In this document: positions 26,321-34,548 of the stretch, in pieces
How the letters are laid out: the number at the start of each line of letters is the position of its first letter
How positions within the stretch are numbered: position 1 is the first letter of the stretch
Source: Paenibacillus sp. CC-CFT747
Lineage (GTDB): Bacteria; Bacillota; Bacilli; Paenibacillales; NBRC-103111
Reading direction: 5' to 3'
Assembly (NCBI GenBank): GCA_030323305.1
Contig: CP106741.1
Span: 5,021,501 to 5,085,500 of the forward strand
Length of the DNA: 64,000 nucleotides
Made by a program: the position numbers and the translations under genes
The notes under the pieces: model-generated
Database searches by the model: none
Told to the model about the DNA's origin: nothing
Seen by the model: only the letters and a program-made list of their open reading frames with translations

Positions 26321-27895
26321 TTAAGCTGTTGTGGAATCGGCAAGCTTGCGGTACTGCGTAGGCGTGACGCCGGTATGCGCTTTAAAGATCGAGCAAAAAT
26401 ATTTGTAATCGTTGTAACCGACCTTCTCCGCAATTTCGAAAACCCTGTCGTGCGTACCGCTCAGCATTTCCTTGGCATGCTCAATCCGAACCTCGTTTAA
26501 ATACTCCGCAAATCCTTTGCCAAACGATTGGTTAAAGATAATGCTGAAGTAGTTCGGCGTAATCTTGAGCCAAGCCGCCACCTCGGAAGCCTTCAGATCG
26601 GTGCTGTGATGGGCTTCAATATATTTCGTAACCCGATCGACCGTCCAATGGTTTTTCCCGCCTAAGGTGGAATGAATCGAGGAAAACAGTGACATCAGCT
26701 CGCTCCGGATTAGCGCTTCGATCGCCCGGTAGGAGTTATTCGCATACAGGTCGATGGTTCCTTCCAGGATGCTCACGAGCTCTTCCGAAAGCTCGATGCC
26801 GCTCGTCCTCAATCTGCGTTGGATGACGATCTTCAGCTCCTTGTACGCCTGGTCGATTTCCGCGAGCGAACAGCCTTTGATCCGGTACTGCTCCATTATC
26901 TTTCCCCATACCTGTTTAAGCTCGTCTTCTCCTCCGTTGAACAGAAAATTCACCAGTTCTTTCTCCAGCTCCAACGCGGTGACCAACCCGCGATTTTTAC
27001 GGGAGCGAACCTCTTTCCCGGAAAACGTGACGGTACGCTCCTGCAAGGCTCCAAGCTGAACGCTTTCGATCGCCTCATGGCCATGCACGTACGCTTCTGT
27101 CAACGAATGGAAGACAGGCGAAACGCCAAAATGCAGGTGGCGGCCGGAGGCCGCCTGCCCCGCCAGCTTCGTCAGAATCGAGGGCAAGCTTTCCCGACTC
27201 GGCTCTCGGGAGTTAACACACAGGACAATCAGCAGATTTGGATGAAGAAAGGTGGAGATCACCTCATGACCGTGGCCCGCTAAGGCTTCCTCATTCTCTC
27301 CTCCCAATCCCGGCGGGCTGCCCGCCTCTCCTCCGACGTCGATTGTTCGCGCCAAAGCGCATAATCCTCCCGTTGGCTGGCTATCAATCCAAAGCTCAAT
27401 TCCGATGCCGAAACGCCCGGAATCGGAGACCCTCCGGCAGAGTTTGGTCGTTCTGCAGCAGACGGCTTAACCAATTCTGCCAGCGGTCCCTCACCTGCTC
27501 TCTCCCGCGGCTCACTTCCTGCTCCAGCTCTCCCCGATTCGTCGTACCATCTCCATCAGCTCGTCAACGTCGACCGGCTTCAGCAGATAGTCCTCAACGC
27601 CGATCCGGATCGCTTGGCGGGCATAATCGAAATAATCGTAGCCGCTCAGGATGATAATACGGATGTGCGGATACCGCTGCCGCAATTCCTTGGCCAGCTC
27701 CAGACCATCCATGCCGTCCATGTGAATATCCGTCAGCACCAGATCGACAGGCTGCGATTCGATCCGCTCCAGGGCTTCCACCCCGTCGGAAGCATCGCCC
27801 ACTACCTCCACGCCAATCGTTTCCCATGGGATCGTCTCCCGCAGCCCCCGGCAAATGACCGGTTCGTCGTCTACTATTAGCATTTTGATGGTCAT
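26321..27895 (-). CDS. YesN-type response regulator, receiver plus AraC helix-turn-helix (about three frameshifts)
   Basis: About 525 residues after repair. The receiver is MLIVDDEPVICRGLRETI, with LVLTDIHMDGMDGLELAKEL (phospho-Asp) and DYLLKPVDVDEL. A variable middle follows, spread over three frames (ELEQEVSRGREQVRDRWQ, LSFGLIASQREDYALW, then LAGHGHEVISTFLHPNLL). The C-terminal AraC domain has WTVDRVTKYIEAHHSTDLKA, YFSIIFNQSFGKGFAEYL and VGYNDYKYFCSIFKAHTGVT. Breaks lie near 27525, 27440 and 27293. ATG overlaps the kinase stop (ATGA). It should activate the adjoining sugar ABC transporter genes. Confidence 0.85.
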
Positions 27896-29691
27896 AGCGC
27901 TTTCAGCTCCTTCTCCAGAACGGGAATGGTTAAACGGACGCAAGCTCCATACCGGTTGCCTTTTTCCGGGAAGTCGACACCCCAGCCGCTGCCATACAGA
28001 AGAGTGATCAGCTCATGAATGTTGTAGAGCGCATGGCCGATCAGCTCCCGTTCCCCGCTTTTCTCGGCTAGGGCATAGCGGATCGCTTGCAGCCGTTCCG
28101 GCGGGAAGCCGATGCCGGTATCTGACACGTCGATGATCAGCTCATTCTCCGGGCCCCTATAACAGCGAACTTGAATTCGGATATTGCCCTTCTGACGGGC
28201 GGCGAAGCCGTGCTTGATGCTGTTCTCGACGAGCGGCTGGATAAGGCGCCTTGGCAGGACCGTGTCCTCCAAGGAAGCTTCCATCAGCAAGGAGAACGCC
28301 AGCTTGTCACCCATTCGCTTCTGCTGCAGATTAAGATAAGACCGGACAAACTCCAGCTCGTCCGCAAGAGTGGCTGTCTGTTTCTCCCGGTTCATGCTCA
28401 TCCGGAAAAATCCCGACAAAGCCTCGATCAGCTGGCTCGTTTCCGGAGCCTTCTCCAGTCTTGCCGTCCAGCGAATCATATCCAGCGTATTGTACAGGAA
28501 ATGAGGATCCATCTGGCTCTGCATAATCCGCAGCTCCGATTCCTTCTGCTGAATTTCCAGCTTATACTTGTTGTCGATCAAGTCTTTGATCGTCGTGACC
28601 ATGTTGTTGAATTGACGGCCCAATTCGCCGATTTCATCGTGGGAGCGGATCGTCACCCGGGCGGAGAAATCTCCGCTTTTCAAGCGGCCGGTTTCCTTCT
28701 TCAACTCCAGCATAGGGCGAATAATCGCCACCTCGAAGCCGATCAGCGCAAACATACCGAACAGGATAACGAGCAGGAACAGGATTTGCAATGTGATTTT
28801 GAGGGCGTTCGTTTTGGCCACAATCGTTTTATCTTTCACCAGGGTCACGATATTCCAACCGGTGGATCTCATCACTTTGTTGAAGAGGACATAGCTCTCG
28901 CCATCCATCTGCAGTACCGTGTTCTTGCCGGGATGCTGCTGAAGCGTTTTCAGAACATCGGCGTTCGGGTATGGCTTTCCGATCCATTGGTCGTCCTTAT
29001 GCAGAAGAACCGTGCCGTCCGGCCGGAGAATAAAGGTGGACGTCTGCTCCTGCGGGATGGCCGATGCCAGCAGGCCCGAGATTTCCGATTCGTTCAGCCT
29101 CACAACCGCAATTCCTACATCCTTTGTTAAATCATCGAAGGAATAGATGACGCGAAACAGCGAAAGGACCTTCTTCGGTCCCGTCCAGCCGCTTACGAGG
29201 GAATAGGAATTCGACCAGACGTTGCCTCCACGGCTCATTCTCGCCTGATCGATCCATGGCTGCTCGGGTCCCTCCACCGGTTCGCCGAGCTGCATTTTAT
29301 TCCCATTGTTTCCCTGAAGGGTAACGGATTTGATATAGCTCTTGGACATCAGCTGAAAAGTGACGAAGCCTTCAATGGTCTGGCGGTCATATTCCAGCTG
29401 TCTTTGCGTATCCGGTGTCTCGGGGGTCTGCATGAAATCACGGAATTCCTTCTGGTAGATCATATAGTCCGTAATGTCTTGCACGGCCTTTATTTTCTCA
29501 TATAGATTCATCTCAATGGTATTGAGACTCTTCTCGGTGGAAGAGATGAACTGCTGCCGCAAGATCTTATCATAGCGGTTAAGGAACGCGTACCCCACGA
29601 CCAGCGAAGGCAGCGTCACCAGCAGAAGGAAAATCGCAATGGATTTTTGCCTTAAGCTGATGCCGGACCTTCCCAGCTTGTTAGCTATCAT
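27892..29691 (-). CDS. YesM-type sensor histidine kinase
   Basis: An intact 599-residue kinase. One N-terminal membrane segment (IAIFLLLVTLPSLVVGYAF) and a second at about residues 297-320 flank an extracellular Cache-like domain. A HAMP stretch follows (ELKKETGRLKSGDFSARVTI), then the HisKA_internal motif QMDPHFLYNTLDMIRW with the phosphoacceptor His, and an ATPase domain (LVENSIKHGFAARQKG, VSDTGIGFP). The paired regulator starts inside its stop codon. It lies 77 bases after a sugar permease gene and probably senses the transported sugar or its binding protein. Confidence 0.92.
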   Translation of the reverse strand: MIANKLGRSGISLRQKSIAIFLLLVTLPSLVVGYAFLNRYDKILRQQFISSTEKSLNTIEMNLYEKIKAVQDITDYMIYQKEFRDFMQTPETPDTQRQLEYDRQTIEGFVTFQLMSKSYIKSVTLQGNNGNKMQLGEPVEGPEQPWIDQARMSRGGNVWSNSYSLVSGWTGPKKVLSLFRVIYSFDDLTKDVGIAVVRLNESEISGLLASAIPQEQTSTFILRPDGTVLLHKDDQWIGKPYPNADVLKTLQQHPGKNTVLQMDGESYVLFNKVMRSTGWNIVTLVKDKTIVAKTNALKITLQILFLLVILFGMFALIGFEVAIIRPMLELKKETGRLKSGDFSARVTIRSHDEIGELGRQFNNMVTTIKDLIDNKYKLEIQQKESELRIMQSQMDPHFLYNTLDMIRWTARLEKAPETSQLIEALSGFFRMSMNREKQTATLADELEFVRSYLNLQQKRMGDKLAFSLLMEASLEDTVLPRRLIQPLVENSIKHGFAARQKGNIRIQVRCYRGPENELIIDVSDTGIGFPPERLQAIRYALAEKSGERELIGHALYNIHELITLLYGSGWGVDFPEKGNRYGACVRLTIPVLEKELKAL

Positions 29692-29768
29692 AGATGCTCC
29701 GCCCTCCCTTGGCTTCTATTCTTTTATCATATAAGAGAGTGGGAGGAGAAGCTATGGAAATTGTTTGG

Positions 29769-30596
29769 CTATCCTTTGACCGCCCCTGCGGTCATTCCTT
29801 GTACAAGCTGCTTCTCCAGCAGCAAATAGAAGGCCAGCACCGGTGCCAATGCCATGGCGAGAGCCGCCATCTGCATCGTTTGGAACTTCGTTTCCGTACC
29901 TGTGAAATTCGCGAGGCCGAGCGGCAGGGTCTTAAGTGGCTCCTTGTTAATCAGCACTAGCGCAAACAGGAACTCGTTCCAGTTGTAGATGAAGTTGATG
30001 ATGATAACGGTAGCCAGTGCAGGCCGGGTCATCGGCAAAATAATCGACCAGAAAATACGGTACACCCCGGCACCATCGATGATCGCCGATTCTTCAATGT
30101 CCTTCGGAAAGGATTTCATGAACCCGACGAGGATGAAAATCGTAATGGACAAGTGAAACGCCGTGTAGGGAAGCACCAGGGACATATGGGTGTTCAACAG
30201 GCCGATTTTCTTCATCAGGATGAAGATCGGCACAAGAGTCGCATGAATCGGAATGGTCATGCCGATGATAAATAAGGCGTAAGCCCATTTGGTGAATTTG
30301 TAATCGAATCTTGAGATAAAATAGGAAGCAAGCGCACCGAGCAGCACGGTCAGCAAGATGGCCAATACCGTCACGTACAAGCTGTTCCAGAAATAGGTTC
30401 CGAGATGCGCCACTTTCCAGGCGTTGGCGTAATTGCTGAAATCCCATAACTTCGGCCATCCCATCGGGTTGACGGCAAATTCGTTCTCGGATTTAAAAGA
30501 GCTGATGACCATCCATACCAAGGGAAGCACGTTAAGAAAACATAGGACAGCCAGAAAGGCATGGACGACCGACAATTTGAAACGCGAAGTGTGCAT
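29769..30596 (-). CDS. Carbohydrate ABC transporter permease (MalG type)
   Basis: A 275-residue inner-membrane permease with six hydrophobic segments. The EAA loop reads DIEESAIIDGAGVYRIFWSI near residue 190, and the C-terminus ends KQLVQGMTAGAVKG, typical of CUT1 MalG-type subunits. ATG 30596 follows AAAGGAG; the frame is open a few codons upstream. It belongs to the set binding protein, MalF-type permease, MalG-type permease. No ATPase gene is present, as usual for CUT1 systems that share MsmX. Confidence 0.92.
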   Translation of the reverse strand: MHTSRFKLSVVHAFLAVLCFLNVLPLVWMVISSFKSENEFAVNPMGWPKLWDFSNYANAWKVAHLGTYFWNSLYVTVLAILLTVLLGALASYFISRFDYKFTKWAYALFIIGMTIPIHATLVPIFILMKKIGLLNTHMSLVLPYTAFHLSITIFILVGFMKSFPKDIEESAIIDGAGVYRIFWSIILPMTRPALATVIIINFIYNWNEFLFALVLINKEPLKTLPLGLANFTGTETKFQTMQMAALAMALAPVLAFYLLLEKQLVQGMTAGAVKG

Positions 30597-30622
30597 ATTT
30601 TCTCCTTTCCGCCACATCCTGC

Positions 30623-31498
30623 TTATTGGCTGCGTCTTGTTAACAGGTTAGCGGCATAAATGGCAATCAGGCTGAATACTAGAATCAGCATGGACACTGC
30701 GCTTCCTCCGCCGAAGCTCATGTTCTGAAAAGCGTTGTTGTACATGTAAATCGTCATGACCTCGGTGTTATGCGCCGGTCCGCCGGCCGTCATGACATAG
30801 ATGAGGTCGAAGACGCGGAAGCTGTTGCTGATAGCGAATACGAGGGTGACCCAGATCGTTTCCTTCAGCATAGGCAGGGTGACGTACCAGAACTGCTTCC
30901 AGCCGGTGGCTCCGTCCATAACGGCCGCTTCCTTGATTTCTGCCGAAATGTTTTGCAGGGCCGCCAAGAAGATAACCATGTAGAAGCCGTAATTTTGCCA
31001 TATATATGCGACGCTGATCGAGAGCATCCCGAGCTTGGGGTTACCCAGCCAGTCCTGCTGCCAGCTGCCGAGGCCGACGAGCTCGAGTAGTCCGTTCAGC
31101 ATGCCGTTTTCAATCTTAAACACCATGCCCCATATAATGGACACAATGACCGCCGAGATGACAACCGGCAGGAAAAGCATAGACCGGTAGGCCTTGATGC
31201 CCCTTAGCCCGCGGTTAAGCATCAGAGCGAAAAACAAACCGAGCGGCAGTTGGCCCAGAAGCCCCGTCGCCATCATAATCAGGTTGTTGCCGACGCCTTT
31301 CCAGAAGACCGAATCCTTTAACGTCGAAGTAAAGTTATCGAGACCGATATATCTCATGGGAGATAACCCGTCCCAATTAAAGAAAGAATAATAGAAGGAC
31401 ATGCCGATCGGCACCAGCGCGATTCCAATATAAATCACGAGGGCCGGCAGCATTCCGATAAAAACGGTCCAGCCTGTTCTTTTCAACACATGCATGGT
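30623..31498 (-). CDS. Carbohydrate ABC transporter permease (MalF type)
   Basis: A 291-residue permease with about six membrane segments. The N-terminus WTVFIGMLPALVIYIGIALV and the EAA loop EIKEAAVMDGATGWKQFWYV are those of CUT1 MalF-type subunits. ATG 31498 follows GGAGGCTG; the frame is open to 31537. It is separated from the binding-protein gene by 208 bases that hold a very stable hairpin, which may lower permease expression relative to the binding protein. Confidence 0.92.
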   Translation of the reverse strand, partial: TMHVLKRTGWTVFIGMLPALVIYIGIALVPIGMSFYYSFFNWDGLSPMRYIGLDNFTSTLKDSVFWKGVGNNLIMMATGLLGQLPLGLFFALMLNRGLRGIKAYRSMLFLPVVISAVIVSIIWGMVFKIENGMLNGLLELVGLGSWQQDWLGNPKLGMLSISVAYIWQNYGFYMVIFLAALQNISAEIKEAAVMDGATGWKQFWYVTLPMLKETIWVTLVFAISNSFRVFDLIYVMTAGGPAHNTEVMTIYMYNNAFQNMSFGGGSAVSMLILVFSLIAIYAANLLTRRSQ

Positions 31499-31599
31499 AC
31501 AGCCTCCGTTCCCGGTGAAGTTGCAATTTGACGGCAAGAGACTGTGCGTTGGCTGTCCTTTCCTGCCCCCATCGTGCAGTCGTCAAGCACTTTACGGTG

Positions 31600-31667
31600 C
31601 TGCCTGTCGTGACCCGCAGGGTCGGATCCCTCTAGGGGAACCGGACCCTGCGGGTCCTTCGTGGCAG
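31600..31667 (-). promoter_or_regulatory. Strong intra-operon hairpin between binding protein and permease genes
   Basis: A perfect 13-base stem (arms 31611-31623 and 31644-31656, GACCCGCAGGGTC) is extended on both sides: inner GG/CC pairs and outer CTGCC/GGCAG. There is no T tract, so it looks like an mRNA-stabilising or partial attenuation element rather than a full terminator. Confidence 0.7.
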
Positions 31668-31706
31668 ACCGCCCTATCTCGTCAGGCGATTCTAAATAGT
31701 GGTACG

Positions 31707-33026
31707 TTATTTCTTGCTCTTGTCTTGGGCATCCTGCATATCCTTGGCAAGCTGCTCCGCCGTCTTCTGCTTGGTCGTGATAGCTTGAATGCCGTTCTCC
31801 AGGACGTCCTTCACAGCCGCCGGCATCACGCTGTCGAACACGGGAGCAGAGCCGTTCTTGGTCAGCGCCAGCATTTCTTTCAGATAAGGAGACGCATCCG
31901 CGGGAACTTCGACTTTGGCCGGTACGACAATCCCTTTGCTCATCAAAGTTTGATACAGCTCAGGCTGGTAGAAATATTGCAGGAATTTCATCGCGGCATC
32001 CTTCTTTGCGCCGCTCAAGCTTTTGCTCAGGCCGATCCCGTACTGAATGACCCCTGCACTAGCGGTCGGATCCCCCTTGCCTCCGTTGACGGCTGGGAAC
32101 AAGGCAATTCCGATGTTGTCGGCAGCCGCCTTGTCGGAATTGCTTCCTCTGAACTTGGCGTCAATCGTCGAGCTCGTCATGGTCATAGCGGCTTTCTTCT
32201 GCAGGAAGTAATCCTGCTGCTGCACTTCGTCCATCGTGTTAATGTCCGCATTGAAAGCATCAAGCTTCACTAGGTCGGAGATGACAGAAAGCGATTTCAC
32301 ATAGTCCGGATCGGTGAATTTGGCTTCCCCTTTGTTAACCTTCGGGAGGAAGTCGCTTCCCGTAAAGCGATCTCCGACGGCGGACATGAAGGTCGACTGC
32401 ATCGGCCATCTGTTCTTGTTACCCATGGCCAGCGGAGTGACGCCGGAGTCCTTCAGTTTCTTCACGAGATCCAAGAATTCGTCATATGTTTTCGGGAATT
32501 CCTTATAACCTGCCTTGGCCAGCATGTCTTTGTGGTAATAAACAATATCGACGAACGTCATCTTGGTGGGAATGGCATACTGCTTGCCGTTCACTTTATA
32601 ACCGGCGAGTGCTTGTTCCGGCAGGATGTCCTTCCAGTTGCTCATGATTTCGTCGATCGGCATCAGCACATCGGCGGCGATGTAAGGATCCATTTCGATT
32701 CCCGGATAGAGGATGAACATATCCGGCATGCTGTTTCCTGCCGCTTCCGTACGAAGCTTGGTGCGGTACTGGGCGGATGGGATATCCTGCGCTTCAATCT
32801 TAATGTTAGGGTTGAGCTCCTGGAACTTCTTGATCCGTTCTTTGTAAATCGTGTTGTCCACGTTAGGAGTGGACCAGTTGTATTCCATCGTCAGCGTTAC
32901 CGGGCTGTTGGCTGGCGTGCCGTTCTCTTTGCCCTCATCTGTAGTGGACCCGCCGCACCCCGCCAAGGCCGTGATCAAAGTCGTGGAAGCGGTAACGAGC
33001 ATCGTTTTGCGAATGGCATTCTTCAT
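31707..33026 (-). CDS. Extracellular sugar-binding lipoprotein of an ABC transporter
   Basis: An intact 439-residue family 1 solute-binding protein. The signal peptide ends in the lipobox LAGC at about residues 21-24, so it is anchored by lipid. Landmarks include PDMFILYPGIEMDPYIAADV, YAIPTKMTFVDIVYYHKDML, KDSGVTPLAMGNKNRWPM and QQQDYFLQKKAAMTM. It is first in an operon with two CUT1 permeases and a YesM/YesN-type pair. A motif shared with the amidohydrolase promoter lies 56 bases upstream, which links its sugar to the amino-sugar-acid pathway. Confidence 0.92.
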   Translation of the reverse strand: MKNAIRKTMLVTASTTLITALAGCGGSTTDEGKENGTPANSPVTLTMEYNWSTPNVDNTIYKERIKKFQELNPNIKIEAQDIPSAQYRTKLRTEAAGNSMPDMFILYPGIEMDPYIAADVLMPIDEIMSNWKDILPEQALAGYKVNGKQYAIPTKMTFVDIVYYHKDMLAKAGYKEFPKTYDEFLDLVKKLKDSGVTPLAMGNKNRWPMQSTFMSAVGDRFTGSDFLPKVNKGEAKFTDPDYVKSLSVISDLVKLDAFNADINTMDEVQQQDYFLQKKAAMTMTSSTIDAKFRGSNSDKAAADNIGIALFPAVNGGKGDPTASAGVIQYGIGLSKSLSGAKKDAAMKFLQYFYQPELYQTLMSKGIVVPAKVEVPADASPYLKEMLALTKNGSAPVFDSVMPAAVKDVLENGIQAITTKQKTAEQLAKDMQDAQDKSKK

Positions 33027-33081
33027 TCTTCGGTTCCCCTTTCTAAATGTCTATCTGGTATGGTGCACGTCTTTACAAAAA

Positions 33082-33093
33082 CATTATAACGTT
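33082..33093. promoter_or_regulatory. Second copy of the candidate GntR operator motif
   Basis: CATTATAACGTT matches 12 bases of the element at 25061-25072 read on the opposite strand. It lies in the promoter region of the binding-protein gene, but only half of the palindrome is perfect here. Confidence 0.4.
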
Positions 33094-33356
33094 TGCTGAG
33101 ACCGCTTAACTATCCGTTTAACTTACAATAAAGTTCAAATTTTTAATCTAAAGTTATAAAACTGTAATTATTCCCCTTGTCGTGTTAGAATAACTGACAC
33201 ATAGCCGCGGTTATTTTCACAAATCAAGGCTATAACCGCTTGTGCTGCTTGATTACTCCCCTTCCCGACCCCCTCCTGAATATCCTGCTTCCTAGAAGCC
33301 GTCTGACTCCTATGCTTGCCGCATTAGTATGTACCTAGTAACGCACTAGCCAAAAA
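33094..33356. other. Intergenic region with an inverted repeat and no recognised gene
   Basis: Very A+T-rich at the left. GCGGTTAT near 33207-33214 pairs with ATAACCGC near 33231-33238 across a spacer of about 16 bases; no T tract follows. I see no gene. Confidence 0.4.
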
Positions 33357-33390
33357 GAAAATCCCAGTGAGCCTGGCTCACCGGGATTTT
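33357..33390. terminator. Terminator of the GNAT gene
   Basis: A long stem (AAATCCC-A-GTGAGCC with GGCTCACCGGGATTT) is followed on the minus strand by TTCTTTTTGG and on the plus strand by TAGTTATTTCC. Confidence 0.75.
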
Positions 33391-33430
33391 AGTTATTTCC
33401 TTTTCTTATCTCTTTTCTGATGATTAGGAC

Positions 33431-33898
33431 TCACGCGGAACCACTAAGTCCTATATCTCGAGACAACCGAATCATGTCCCGGCAGAGAATTCCATTCTCA
33501 TAGATCTCCTCCGAATAGTGCCGCGTGAAAAAATCGAAATCCACCCCAACGATTCGGAAGCCGCATTTCTGATAAAGCGCCAGCTGCCCGATGCTGGAAT
33601 TGCCTGTTCCTACCTCGATTGTTTTAAAGCCTTGGGAAGCCCCGGATTCGATAGCATGCATGACCAGCTGCTTCCCGATCCCTCTGCCCTGTCTATGCTC
33701 GGCAACGGCGACATTCACCAATTCAACCGTATCCGGTCTTGTAGGCAAAAGAACGTAGGTTCCTACTATTTCCTTATCCTCTTCGCAAATATAACATTCT
33801 CCCCGGTTAAGGTAACCTTCTATCAGCTTTCGGGAAGGATCTGCCATTAGCAGAAGGCCCCATGGAGTGGGCTCACTTGGAGTAAGTTTTCTGATCAT
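33431..33898 (-). CDS. GNAT-family N-acetyltransferase
   Basis: A 155-residue single-domain acetyltransferase. Motif A is VELVNVAVAEHRQGRGIGKQ, containing the Q/RxxGxG/A acetyl-CoA loop (RQGRGIG), followed by LVMHAIESGASQGFKTIEVG and YQKCGFRIVGVDFDFF. This pattern is close to YvbK-type GNATs. It is monocistronic, with a terminator behind it. The acceptor substrate is unknown. Confidence 0.88.
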   Translation of the reverse strand: MIRKLTPSEPTPWGLLLMADPSRKLIEGYLNRGECYICEEDKEIVGTYVLLPTRPDTVELVNVAVAEHRQGRGIGKQLVMHAIESGASQGFKTIEVGTGNSSIGQLALYQKCGFRIVGVDFDFFTRHYSEEIYENGILCRDMIRLSRDIGLSGSA

Positions 33899-33978
33899 TC
33901 TTTATCCCTTCCTGCAGGTAATGGAGTGCGATGCAATCATTTTACCATATCGGGCACACCCTATAGAACGCCAAAAAA

Positions 33979-33995
33979 GCCGCGCTCCGCGCAGC
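33979..33995 (-). terminator. Terminator of the Spo0E-like gene
   Basis: A 7-base G+C stem (GCCGCGC with GCGCAGC, one G-U pair) is followed on the minus strand by TTTTTTGGCG. Confidence 0.75.
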
Positions 33996-34041
33996 AGATA
34001 GCCTCTTGATTCATTCCTTCTGATTAGGTTCCTCTTCTATT

Positions 34042-34227
34042 TTAAACAGCCACCATCTGTGTGTTTTTCCAGAAACCGTTCCACTTGTATTGATTTAAGA
34101 GAACGTCGAGCTCTTGGGAAAGCTGCAAGACGATAGACGACGACAAACCGAAGCGCTCGCTAGCGTCGTTCATTTCCATACGCTTTTGTTCGATTGCCAG
34201 CTCCAAGGGATCTAAATTCATCTTCAT
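34042..34227 (-). CDS. Spo0E-family aspartyl-phosphate phosphatase
   Basis: A 61-residue helical protein. The Spo0E signature SQELDVLLNQY (SxxLD core) lies at about residues 37-47, preceded by a first helix LELAIEQKRMEMNDASERFG. Members remove phosphate from Spo0A~P and delay sporulation, so the host is probably a spore former. The ATG follows GAGGAGGTCG. Confidence 0.88.
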   Translation of the reverse strand: MKMNLDPLELAIEQKRMEMNDASERFGLSSSIVLQLSQELDVLLNQYKWNGFWKNTQMVAV

Positions 34228-34548
34228 CGACCTCCTCTTCTTATATCGGCAGAAACTTCCTTAAACTTCATATTATTTCCAATGATTCTTTCTATTTAAT
34301 ACCCAGCAGAGAGCAAGTCCAAACGGCAAAAGGCACGCATTTACAAAAAAGTTTGATAAAGTTGTCCTTCTTCAGCATAAAAAGAGGCAGCAAAATAACC
34401 AAAAGCCCCTATCCCCTAAAGGAATAAAAGGCTTCTGGCTAATAAAGTTCGTTTATTAGGTCCTTATCCGCAAAGGAAGTTTTGCTTCCCTATTGTTTTT
34501 CGCACGCATAGAGAGGTTTTCTCGGCAACAAAGTTACCGGATAAGGCA
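34228..34548. other. Intergenic region with weak hairpins
   Basis: About 320 bases. An imperfect stem near 34399-34437 (CCAAAAGCC with GGCTTCTGG) may end the minus-strand stalk-domain gene, and CCTTATCCG near 34461 has an inverse copy (CGGATAAGG) near 34538. No gene is seen. Confidence 0.4.

Noticed and set aside
28171..29130. A 319-codon plus-strand frame opposite the histidine kinase
   Set aside because: The minus-strand frame is an intact, well-conserved YesM-type kinase. The long antisense frame follows from codon bias in GC-rich coding DNA.
33204..33240. Inverted repeat considered as a riboswitch or terminator
   Set aside because: Only 8-base arms, no T tract and no recognisable aptamer features; it is not downstream of any gene stop in the right orientation.
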